From: Dipetalonema caudispina
Taxonomy: Eukaryota; Nematoda; Chromadorea; Rhabditida; Onchocercidae
DNA length: 64,000 nucleotides
Direction: 5' to 3'
Assembly: GCA_013365325.1 (NCBI GenBank)
Contig: JABVXV010000070.1
Coordinates: forward strand, 177,989-241,988
Within the stretch, counting starts at the first letter, position 1. The number at the start of each line of letters is the position of its first letter. The position numbers and the translations under genes were made by a program. A model generated the notes under the pieces. It was given only the letters and a program-made list of their open reading frames with translations, was not told where the DNA came from and did no database searches. This document shows positions 25,698-36,341 of this stretch, one piece after another.

Positions 25698-28600
25698 ATG
25701 GGCGTGTTAAGCAAATTTCTAATTGGTACACTTGGATTAAGAATCAACAAAGCGACGTGCTATGAGATGGTGCATACGTGGAATCCTGATTGTTATGGAG
25801 CTATCGTCGATTCATTGCGGGATGGATGGTTATTCTCCTTCAAGACCTATATCATCTTTTACGGTGTAAGTTAAAGGAAATTGTAGCTTTTATTAGGCAT
25901 GGGAGGTTAAGACTATAATATCATACTGATATTACTAATATTTGGCTCAAGCAGATTGTTCAGAAGTGTGGTGCCATTTCTTTACATAGTGCTGCTCTTC
26001 GTTTTCCCGAGTAACGTTAGCTACACAGTGAAGAACTGTATCAGTATGAAGAATTAAGCACCACAGTACAACTCAACACGCATAGAAAAGTCTTTTTGTA
26101 ATTGCATTCATAAAAAAGGACAAAAAATTTAGGAGAAAACATGTTGAACTTTTGAAAGGCAAATAAGTAATAAATTAGGTTGTTTCAGATTCAATTCTTT
26201 TCTAGTGTAGGGATTATTTTCAGTTGACCAACATCTTTTCGGAAAAGGATGTACGACAAGTTCGTTGGCGTAAAATATTAACTGATTCAATTCGATCTTC
26301 TTTTTTCTTAACGACTAATTTAATTATTTTCCTTTGGCTGACGTGTCAGTTGAGGTTCGTCGGAAGTTGCATTTCATTACATTTTTTATTTTGAAACTTG
26401 TTATTATTGTCATCGTTGCTGAATAGGTACTTCCTTGTACAATTGTAGGAAAATATTTGGATTCTTCACCGTTCCAACACTTGGTTTTATGAGTGGGATG
26501 ATTTCTGCACTGCTTGCGATTTTGATCGAAAATCGAAGGAGGAGGCCACTGCTAGCTTTGTATCTAACGAACTTGGTCTGCTAAAACTTCACTGTAGTAT
26601 TGGTTTTGATTTATCCTTTTTTAGGAAGATATGAGAGACGGGAAGGAGTTTATAAGACAAATTTGGGCAGTTGTAAGTTCTTCCTTCACACAACACCCCG
26701 TTAATTTTACGATAAATTCATGTATTTAGTATGGATGAGGAATGCGAGAGATAAATGTTCTTTGTGAGGTATGGTTTTTAGAAAATGGGGATTGAAAACT
26801 AGTTTAGATTAAGGGATTAAGTAGCCGACTATTTTGTATCATTAAAGCATTTGCCATATATTAGCACTTATAACCCGTGCTGTATTTTTCTTTCCCACCG
26901 CTTAAATATTGCACGTATAGATATTTCTCGACTCCATTTTCTGTGTTCAGTTGTTTGATACATGTAATGGAAAACAGTTTGAATGACTAAGAATGCAATA
27001 GCGCCAATAATTTTAGCATGCTTCTTTGTTGATTTATCCTCATGTTTTTCCTCTTCTTCGATAGCTTTTAATAAGGAAGCATTGCTCTTGCAGGCATCAG
27101 AAACAGCTTATCATCAATTAGTCAATCACGGTTATCTGAAATATGTGCCGAATGGTGCGGTGATTGTATTCGGAATTGGGCTTGCAGGATTACTTCATTT
27201 ATATTGTAAGGATAAACTTCACACGAATTTAAGGAAATCTATCGAGTATGTTTTATTCATTAAGTGAATACTTCACATCTCAGCACTAACCGTTGTGGTA
27301 TCTGAGCCAACGTATGATGTATTGCGAGATGTTTGTTGCAGTATATCAGCAGTGAAGTGTCAGGTTCGATCTCCTGCAATGTTCAACAATTTCAATTAAA
27401 CATTCAGTTGCCCGGACAGACAGCGAAGTTTGTAAATGAAATGGAAGCTTCCGCTCACAATCTGGGCAAAATCAATATGAGATATAAATTCCCTGATATG
27501 GAATGACTTGTTTTCCATATTATTCCATCATCTACCTCACATTTATATAAAGATGTTAGACTTTTACGGAAAAGAAGCAATTCAAATTTTGTCATTTACG
27601 ATAGTATTTAATATACAAAAAAGAACATAGGAATAGTGGGTAGCCATTTCTTAATTCACAATAATAAACAAAAAAAAAAAAAAGAATATTAAGTTTTTTT
27701 TTTTTTTTTTTTTTTTTTTTGACGGCTTTAGACTACGTGTTGTTCGATAAATGGGAAAAGGTATTTCCGGATGTTTTAGAAATTACAATTGTGTTGATCA
27801 AGACCTCCTATTTTTTCTTAGATTTGTATGGGAATTTATTCAAGAATATTTTCTGTAGAAATAGGATATCATTTATTCAGCTTTTTTTTCCACTTTGCAG
27901 ATATGTTTTATTGATGGATGAAACGAAAGAATTATTTTCTCAGAAAATGATTCAAAGGGTATATTCTCCAATTGGAACTGCTTTGCTAATGTTACGACAA
28001 AAATATGCAAAACATCCATTGTGCCGACACCGACATTCATGCATTAGCAGATTTATTGAGGCAAGTAGTAGTTCTTCATAAATGTTATTTTGTTCCGTGA
28101 ACTAACTGCTCTTTCCACGTATATCTGCTCATTCATCACAAGACTTTTATTTATGACGAAATTAGTTTCATATTGTTTCTCTCCCAAATATGAACTTTTA
28201 ACACGCGTGCAGGAAACTCATTCAACTATATTAAAATAAGATGCATCATTTGTGAATGAGAAATCAGGGTTTACAAATCCCATTATCCAGTTTCTGAATC
28301 AAGATCTAAGAGTTGATTAGGTATTTCAACGATGGGAAATCAGGTATCTATAGGAGGAAGGGATCAAAATAAAAAAAAAAAAAAAAAACATATAGGAATT
28401 GGAAGAGAAGAAAAAAAGAATGATATATATTATCACCAATACTGTATGACTTGTCATACAACTTTCGTAGTCAGCAGATTTCCTCATGTTGTGGTGCAAA
28501 AGTCAGATCTAAGAGTTTGTAAAGCAGTTCTCATTATATCATCAGTGTACTAATCATTTCTAGGTGTTTCTCAACAATTTTTCTCAAGCTCTAATTTGGA

Positions 28601-29868
28601 GCGTTTGTATGGTGATTTTGAAAACTGGAAAAGAAATCATACATCAGCCAGCTGCGTCTATCGGACGTATTCTGAGGCTTCGAACTTTGCGCCTACCACT
28701 ATTTTATGGATTTCTGGCGTTATTGTTTCAAGTGCTGAATTAGTTCATTTTTTACTTTGTTGCCATTTTCTTTTTTGATCAAACATAATTTGTTTCATCT
28801 CTCCTCAATATTTGAATTTTATGTTTCTCGATCAAAAACTCTACTTCTTTGTATGTGTCTTGTTCCAGAAACGGAGCATGGATATTTGAAGCAGGAAGTT
28901 ACGGTTTAATGAATCTTTAAATATGGGCTTGGAAACTTTCATTAATTCGAAAAGACACTGTCATCGGCTAACATCGTCTGACCGTTGCTTAGTTCTGCAT
29001 CAAATGTGTCGGCTAACATCGTCTGACCGTTGCTTAGTTCTGCATGAAGTTCTGCAAATTATATTGGTGGGAGGTGATACAATTTAATGAATGGTGGATA
29101 GTTTGGGTGATCTTGACGGTTATCTGTTTTATGGTTGTCAATCTCACTTCAGGTTTCACGATGTGGCTATAGTTGGTATACAAATCAGGCTTCACCGTTA
29201 TCTCTTTGTGGTGCAATAGGTGCTTTATCATTATTTTTTTATCCTAATATTTCAATTGCAATGTATGTCTTTTGGAAATTTATAGAGGTTGGTTTTTCTT
29301 TTTTTTCGCTTTCTTTTGCTGTTAAAAGAAGTCTCAGTTAATTATAGTGGGAGAACAAAACTCTATTTTTCCAAATATTTCAGGGCTTCTTCTTTTCATA
29401 CTATAAAAACCTGGTGATACCTTATGGAGATATAATCCTTTATGCTCTTTCGACGGGTTATATTGCGTGGAATGCAGTAATCGAACCTCAAACTCTCAGG
29501 GAAGGCTACTGGAAATTCCTTGTTGGGCTTACAGGAAATAAGTTAGTTGTTTTTTTGCATCATTGTTTTTACATGGATTCGGTTTTTTAGTCGTAATTTT
29601 GGTTGTCTCCAAGTGAGATTCAAGAACTGATCTTGTACTCAACTTGTTAAATATTCCGATGTCTTTATTTATCAATGGAGTTTCTGAGGTATGGGGTAGG
29701 CACTTGAAATGTATATCACATTGTAATTTTAGAATTGAGTTACTGAACAGGCGCTTGTTTGATAGTTTTGGTTATAATTCTTCGAAGAAGTTTCCGCATT
29801 TTATACCCAAGCTGGACCCAAGATTCACATCACTCAATGGAATATGGTCAGTCATTCATCATGATTAG
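25698..29868 (+). CDS. TMEM135, transmembrane protein 135
   Basis: Nine exons: 25698-25865, 26224-26354, 26449-26575, 27094-27245, 27901-28060, 28564-28731, 29153-29287, 29384-29541 and 29733-29868. All phases agree, giving 444 residues against 458 in human. Identity rests on collinear matches to the TMEM135 family: CYEMVHTWNPDC (21-32), ILIENRRRRPL and ASETAYHQ (about 125-150), RHRHSC before the central membrane segments, EPQTLREGYWKFL (381-393) and FPHFIPKLDPRFT (420-432). Several hydrophobic membrane segments are present, as in the family. TMEM135 is a multi-pass protein linked to mitochondrial dynamics and peroxisomes, and in C. elegans to fat storage and lifespan. The start ATG precedes the conserved Cys-rich N-terminus by 20 residues. 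Intron 5 begins GCAAGT, a GC-AG intron. The gene follows the RVSF gene by about 870 bases on the same strand. Confidence 0.92.
27671..27720. repeat. poly(A) followed by poly(T) within TMEM135 intron 4
   Basis: A run of 13 A is followed, after a short spacer, by about 27 T. The two can pair as a hairpin or may be remnants of inserted poly(A) sequences. Homopolymer length in the assembly should be treated with caution. Confidence 0.85.
28964..29045. repeat. exact 37-base tandem duplication in TMEM135 intron 6
   Basis: The 37-base unit beginning TCGGCTAACATCGTCTGACC occurs at 28964-29000 and again at 29009-29045 with no mismatch, separated by 8 bases. It lies between exons 6 and 7, and its GC content is higher than that of the surrounding intron. 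A recent local duplication or an assembly artefact are both possible. Confidence 0.95.
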
Positions 29869-30720
29869 TCTTTCATAATGTTTTGCTTTTACAAATTATA
29901 TGTCTCATGATCAGTAAAAAGTTTTGTTCTACTGGGTAGCTGAATTACACATTTCAAAGTTACGCTGATGTTAGTAAATATGTTATCTGTATTCTAATGT
30001 CTCTTAATTTAATGGCTTGTTGCTGCCAAGCTACAGCTTGTGTGATATGAGTCTCTTCTGCCGATTCTCATTTCAAGTAATATTACTGCTGGTATTAAAG
30101 TGATTTTTGCCATTATTGCGTCATCACTGTAACTTTCATATTGTTAATCATTACTGATATTCGGTGCTTTTCAGATATTTTGATTCTCCCTTTTCTGTCA
30201 ATCTCTGATCCTTAATTTTCATAATTTCTCTCATATAATTTTTAATTTTTTTTCCTTACCTTCGATATTTCTTGCAATTCTTGATTGCCTTTTACCTCAT
30301 CATCTATCACTTATTATTCATTCCCTTGAATCTTAGTTTCTTAAAGCGTTCATTTAGGGTAAGCCGTAAAATTGATTTCTAGGAAATACTAAAGTTGTTA
30401 TAACTCGTGCAAACTGTTGTTTTTTACGAATAAAAACTGTAACACTTTTTATATTGTATATTTCTACTTTAAACAGTATGTCGTTAAGACGAATTTAGAT
30501 TTTTTTCTCCATTTCATGCAATTTAAGTTGCAGCAGGGATAGGACGAAGACGCAAAACGTACAAGCTGCACTATGATCATATTAATGTAGGTCACAGCGT
30601 GAGGTTATATTTTTGTGGGGATCATTCATTTTCAAAGGCCTTCAGCTATTTCGTTGTCACTTTCCCATTCCGGAAGTGACTTATAAGAGCTGGAACGAGC
30701 AATGGCAATATGATCGAAGG

Positions 30721-32797
30721 ATGAAAGAAGAAAGTTGGACTGATGCTGATTTACTTTCGCATATTGTGGATTTCATTCTGAAACACAAATTTTTATATGA
30801 CTGCCCAAACATCAAGTTTTTATCAGACAATTTGTGGGAACGTATACCGCGCAATGTAAGACTTCTTATCTTGTCCAATCATCTCTTTCCAGCAGTATTA
30901 ATAGAATTCAGACTTATTAGTAAAATCCTTCCAGTGCTTCAGAAATAGTTTTCATTGAATACCAAACAATTTGATTACTCCGTGTGGTGTTTTTGCAACA
31001 CTGATATTCGGAAATAAACAAAGCAATAAGGACGGAGAATATCGATATGTTTTTTTCGTAATGTACATTAACTCATTTTAAATCTCAAATGTAGTTTATT
31101 CCAGTGGCTACAGTATCTAGAAAAATTAAGCAACGAAGAACTCAATTCGTTTCCGTTCCAGAAACCGACGCCAGTAAGTTCGTGCATTTATTCAATAATC
31201 AATTATGAATATTCTTCTAAATTCACTTCAAATGAGTGAATTTACTTCTGCCTTTGGCTATCAGGACACATGGTGAGAAGTTTCACGCTTATCATTTTAG
31301 ATTATTGCAGAATCATGCAATACTTGACTAAGAAAACCTTCTGAGCATTCTCATTGTGACTGAGATGAGGAATGATGGAGTTCAATGGTAAATACGGAAG
31401 TTTGGACGTTTTTGTAACTTACATCATTTGCATCATTACAGAAATCTCGAATTCCTAAGGTCAAGAACAAACTTTGAGGTTCCCGCGTTCTTAAGTGAGC
31501 GAGAAGCAGGTTGTGGATGATTGTAGTGGTACAAGGAAAGACACCAAGTATGAGGATATCATGAAAACCTAGAAGTTTTAGCTTAGTTCGTTTCTCTTAT
31601 CCGATTTCAGTACTGTCCTGAGACTTTGCTCGAATTTCATGCTGCCAGTAATGAAATATTTACACATCTATTCAATTCTTGTTTGGCAGCAGTTTTGCCT
31701 GGTAATTTGTCGCAGTTTGCGACACCGATGATCCAAGGGAATACTTCTATGACTACAAAAAAACGCCATGAAGTTGAAAATTTCACAGTTTTGCTTATGA
31801 TATACTGTAAACTTTATGGTATTAATCGAATCGTAGATGTTGGATGCGGAGTGGTAAGTTTTTTACACAGAGACCACTTATCGTAAATTTCATTCTTTAA
31901 TTCGAACTGATATTCCAAACGAAACAATCAGCTTATAACTGAACAGGTAGTCATAGCGATATTGCTGACCTGTCTAGAATTTTCGAAATGGAGTTTAATC
32001 TAAAATTTTCGGATTTCCTAAAGTTTAAAGCTTTCCGTGTAAGAGTATTTGATAACTGAAGAATGTTCAGGGACATCTGGTCAATGAGTTATCACGGCAC
32101 TGCAAAGTTGTTGGGATTGACTGTAACGAGAAGTTTTGCCGACGTGCCAGAAAATCCTGTGGTGAGTAATGAAATGATATTTATCGTTTTAAAGTGCAGT
32201 AAATCTGAAATACACTTTCTACAGTTTCCACTATAAATAATTTTTGTTTCCATCTCTGGTTACAGCGTACGCCAAAATTATTTGCTTGACTATCATTTGT
32301 GATGGCACGGAAGATCAAAAACTGTTAGAATTCCTTTCGGGAGATGAGGTTTGAATTTTGCTTCCAACTTTAATTACTGGTGATGCAATTTTTTAATCTG
32401 GCAGAGGTTTTACGAGTAAAATATTAAACATGCAATCGCATTTGCATCCGTGTTAGTTTAAATGGCTTTATAGCAAAAACCTCAGAGTAAATCGAATAGG
32501 AAGTTAATAACTGATGACTTTTTAATGTGTTATTTTGAACTTATCATTGTTATTCCAGCATGACCGAACTGCAGTAGTTTCATTGCATGGATGTGGCGAT
32601 CTCCAACCAACACTCTTACGTCACTTCTGCAAGTTGGATCATAATCGAGTTCCACTTATCTTTACCATTCCATGTTGTTATCATAAAATGTCGAATTTAA
32701 GTGAGTTCATCCAACGTCATATTTCTTTTTGATAACTTTGCCATATAAGTTTGAAATCTTTCATTGATAAAGAAATCGTAAAAAAAAAAACTTTGTG

Positions 32798-32843
<46 letters not shown>

Positions 32844-34291
32844 TAAGATTTAATGTAACCTGTTTAGAAAAGGAAATGTTTCATTGGATAATGAGCAACG
32901 AAATAAAAAAACGATCTATTTCCTGTGAAGTGTTGCCAGTGAGTGCGCTGAGATTGGCATGTCAAAAGCACATTTCCAAGTTAGTGGAAAAAATCTGGAT
33001 ATTATAATCATTGTTTCTAAACATCGTGTGTAACTTCTGGTACCATTTTGTTCATTCTTCCATGTCTAGAATGTTGCAGTTGGCCAAGTTCTGATAAAGA
33101 TCGGGAAAAGCATACAAAAAATTTTATCAGTCGAGCTTTATTGGAATGCCTATACGATAAACACAAGGGTAATGTTTTAACTTTTCTAAATTAAGCTTCT
33201 GTTTCCAGATTGAAAATTTTTCTTTCTATGTGCTTTCTTTTTCTATCCCAGTGTTAAATTTGTGAATTCATAAGTAAAGAAGTAAAGTTAAATTTGCTGA
33301 ACAAGCAATATTCAGTTCATAGCGAATTAGTAAACTGAATTTATGTACAAATTGACAGGAGGGATTCAGTCAAAATAATTGTGTTTAGTTTTTGCTAATA
33401 TCCGACGAATTTCAATTTAAAATTCATTAAAACTTAAAAAACTGAAGTTTCAACTTTAATTTTGTTTCAGTCTTATTTTTTATGTCAGTTTAATCAGTAA
33501 ATGAATACAATTTTTTATTTTCTATAAATTCAATGGATGGATCCTAATTTCGTTAACTTTCAATTAATTTTAATCTCACTTTTCTCATGGAATTTTACGG
33601 ATATATAGGTACCGATGAATATTGAAATTCTAAAAAGTTTGTTTTTCGAATAAATTTGTCTAATTCCAGTGCATTAGTGCATTTTACTTTAGACTTACCA
33701 CCATTTGCATGTCGCAAACTTAATTATCATCTCGAAGACGTGAAAGATACCGGAGTTAAGTTAGCATCTCAACTGGGAATGGATAGAAATAGTGTTTCAC
33801 AAATTGACCAGCTATACAGGATGATTTACGTCGACCAAGAACCGTATTTTGCATATGTTGAACCTTTTACGGTTAGTACATGGCAACTTAAGGTCTTAGA
33901 ATATTTTATTGATTTACGCGTTTGTTTTTTTGTACGTTTGCTTTTCTACTTGTTTATTACTATTAATTATTAAGAGGCAGCAGTTCACAATCTTAAAAAC
34001 TAAAATAGCATGTTAAAGAAACGTTAACCTTATGGTAGTATGCAGTTTTCTTGTAGTTACAGTAAGGGAGTTTTTTTGAACTTTTTGAATCTTCTACTCT
34101 TATCCTGCGTCTCTTTTTATGATAAATTTTTTCAGCTGCTGCAAACGATGATGCAGACACCGTTGGAAATGTTTATTTTGTTGGATCGTTTATTCTTTTT
34201 AAGAGAACATGGTTGTTCTGCATATATATTATCCGTATTTAATCCACAGATTTCCTCTAGACATCTTTGTGTCATGGCTTCACATTCTTGA
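30721..34291 (+). CDS. METTL25B/RRNAD1-like methyltransferase-domain protein
   Basis: Ten exons: 30721-30855, 31105-31173, 31611-31853, 32071-32161, 32266-32348, 32559-32700, 32868-32979, 33080-33168, 33678-33871 and 34136-34291. All phases agree, giving 437 residues (human about 475). Family matches are collinear: SDNLWERIP (35-43), the Rossmann SAM-binding loop IVDVGCGV then GHLVNE (142-155), LHGCGDLQPTLL (216-227), PCCYHKMS (245-252) and LLDRLFFLREHG (401-412). METTL25/METTL25B proteins keep a class I methyltransferase fold; their substrate is not established. The first exon is open upstream of the chosen ATG, so the true start may lie in an earlier exon; a basic open stretch (GRRRKTYKLHYDH) sits at about 30540-30590. 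The gene follows TMEM135 by about 850 bases on the same strand. A candidate AATAAA is at 34368. Confidence 0.88.
32801..32837. repeat. TA dinucleotide repeat in a METTL25B intron
   Basis: About 18 copies of TA occupy most of the short intron between exons 6 and 7, just upstream of the exon 7 acceptor (TGTTTAG). Length variation here could alter splicing of exon 7. Confidence 0.95.
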
Positions 34292-34367
34292 TATGTTACA
34301 AATTTGAATTAACTTTATGAAGTCTGTGAAATCTTGGAAGTTAAAAAGTTGATGCTTGATTACAAAA

Positions 34368-34373
34368 AATAAA
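34368..34373 (+). terminator. candidate polyadenylation signal of METTL25B
   Basis: An AATAAA hexamer lies 77 bases after the TGA, the first canonical signal downstream. Confidence 0.6.
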
Positions 34374-35035
34374 ATCTCCGTATGGATTTTTTTCATTACA
34401 ACATTAGTTTGGATTTTAAAGCACTATAGTGTGAAATTGAATGAACATGCGATGATTAGAAACATTCTGGAATCAAGATAAAGCTTAAGTGGTGTAAAGT
34501 TATTGTTGAAAACATCCTAATCAAGGTTAATTTTATTTTCGAAGACAGTATAGAGCGGTAAATATCCTGAAACTTAAGAAAATTAATCCTTTGCTAATCT
34601 AGTCTCGCTTTTTATTATAATTAAATCTGAATATTATGTCACTTGGATTACCTGTACGACCCACAATTCTATGCGAAATATCTCTAGTGTACGTTTAAGA
34701 ACATGTTCGATATGTTGACTTATTGATTCCAAAAAAAGAATGCACTGCTATTTTCTTATTCTATTTTAAGTTTAATCAGTTTTTTTTTTTTTTTTTTCCA
34801 AATCCCCATCGAATGCATTTCTGGAGCAAAATTTTTTATGGATATCTGATTTGAATAATATGTTCTGTTAAATATAAGCATGTTTGAAAGGGAAGCTTAC
34901 ATATATCTTAAAGTTAATCATATTAATGTGAATAGAATTTAACTGTTCATCTTCCATCTCATTCTTGTCGTTATTTTTTTAATGATTTCCTGCTATTCAT
35001 GCTTACTGTAACTCTATGAAAACTTCCTCTTGCTA

Positions 35036-35263
35036 ATGGCATGCCTTATCATTGTTACTTTGACTCTGATTTTCCAACTGGCTGATCCAATTCTTTTTAC
35101 ATGCAAATTATTTGCTTCAATGCATCACCTCGGTAAGAATATAAGTCAAGTCTTTCAAGCTTCGTGCTAATTAGATTACTGTCTGGGAAGTAGTTTTACG
35201 GGAAAAACTTAGCATTATCACTGCACTTTTTATGTGGGAATTTTAGACTCCATCCAACTATAA
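35036..35263 (+). CDS. possible 37-residue membrane or secreted micropeptide
   Basis: ATG at 35036, exon 35036-35132 with a strong donor (CTCG then GTAAGA), acceptor GGAATTTTAG, and a second exon 35247-35263 in phase, ending DSIQL. The N-terminal half (MACLIIVTLTLIF) is a hydrophobic segment. The product resembles no family I know. Two-exon phase agreement and good splice sites support it; its small size means chance cannot be excluded. It lies 745 bases after METTL25B on the same strand. Confidence 0.25.
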
Positions 35264-35291
35264 TAATAAGAAAGGTTTTCAAATTTCAAAG

Positions 35292-35615
35292 TCAAATATT
35301 TACGAAAACAGATGGGTCTGCTTTTACCTTTTCCAACTTTTGCCGCTTATCGGTATTTAACAAAACCTGTCCAAAGTACTTTGATAATGCCGAACTAGCA
35401 ATACCGCTTGCTGGTGTGAATATGAGACCACTAACATTAGGCTGTTCAGGTTTAACAAATAAATTCTGCATACTTAATAAATAAATGACTCCTGAAATAA
35501 TCAATAAATCCGCCTTAACAGGAAATGCAGTTATTAGGATCCGTTTCCAACCTATCAAGTTGCAGGCGTTTTGTTTGAATTGAGATTTCAAGCCAAAGTC
35601 CCGAAAATTATTTTT
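35292..35615 (-). CDS. possible terminal exon with one hydrophobic segment
   Basis: The minus strand is open for 108 codons from an acceptor (ACTGAATAG) to a TGA, with base composition less AT-rich than its surroundings. The frame has a hydrophobic segment (LLIISGVIYLL) and a basic stretch (DKRQKLEKVK) near the end. An upstream ATG frame at 35737 (MEEKKENEK) might join it by splicing into the GATAG acceptor at about 35558. I do not recognise the family. A chance open frame of this length is possible but the composition favours coding. Confidence 0.35.
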   Translation of the reverse strand, partial: KNNFRDFGLKSQFKQNACNLIGWKRILITAFPVKADLLIISGVIYLLSMQNLFVKPEQPNVSGLIFTPASGIASSALSKYFGQVLLNTDKRQKLEKVKADPSVFVNI

Positions 35616-35754
35616 CTATTCAGTCGATAGATCTGTCTAAAGATGAAGTAAGTATAGGGAGATCTCGTCAGCCGTGAATTACGAAATTTTTGAAAAGTGA
35701 AAACTTCTATTTTTTCGTTTTCCTTTTTTTCTTCCATTTTTTAAAGCTGCTTTC

Positions 35755-35814
35755 ATCAAATTTCATTTAAGTATTTCATTATTTTTCCGTCCTTCAGCGG
35801 TCTTCATCCATCCT
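35755..35814. repeat. diverged 60-base duplicated segment, copy A
   Basis: This copy matches 36282-36341 over 60 bases in the same orientation, with about six substitutions and no gaps. The best-conserved core is CGGTCTTCATCCATCCTT. The pair may be a small dispersed repeat or a duplicated piece of a decayed gene. Confidence 0.8.
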
Positions 35815-36281
35815 TTCAATTTTATTCAATTTTGGAGTTTAAGAATTTTTGGACTTAAATTTATGATTTCGCAAATTCCTTTTTGTTTGAAAATGTAGTT
35901 TTTAAAATTATTGTGACTTTATGTGCAGAATTATTTCTAACAAAAGTGATATCAAATATGGATAGCAACCTGGGTTGACCTTTAAAAAAACCACTTTTAG
36001 ATCGAAAGAATTTGCAAAATTATTACAGCTATGTTTCGTCATCGACTAGTTAACTGATGTTGATATTGATGAAGTCGTTTGCTTACTGCGAAAATATTCG
36101 ATCAAAAGTACATGCATTACTAAACTCTTTTATGGTAATAGTTGCATTACCATAGAATAATATCTCTAAGAGAGTTTTCTGCATTCCTAATAGTTCTTTA
36201 ATTCATATAATTATTCCACTAATTGGGTTTCAAGTTCAAAATAGCAGCCGATTCATTGCATGCTGTAAAAGAATGTCGGCA

Positions 36282-36341
36282 GATCAAGTTTCATTCAAGT
36301 ATTTGATCATTTTTCCGTTCTTCAACGGTCTTCATCCATCC
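36282..36341. repeat. diverged 60-base duplicated segment, copy B
   Basis: Partner of the segment at 35755-35814, about 90% identical over 60 ungapped bases and 467 bases downstream. On the minus strand both copies read GWMKT followed by a polar run, hinting at a duplicated short exon, but no splice sites support this. Confidence 0.8.

Noticed and set aside
27300..27400. GGTTCGATCTC resembling a tRNA B box
   Set aside because: No A box, no cloverleaf arms and no acceptor stem around it.
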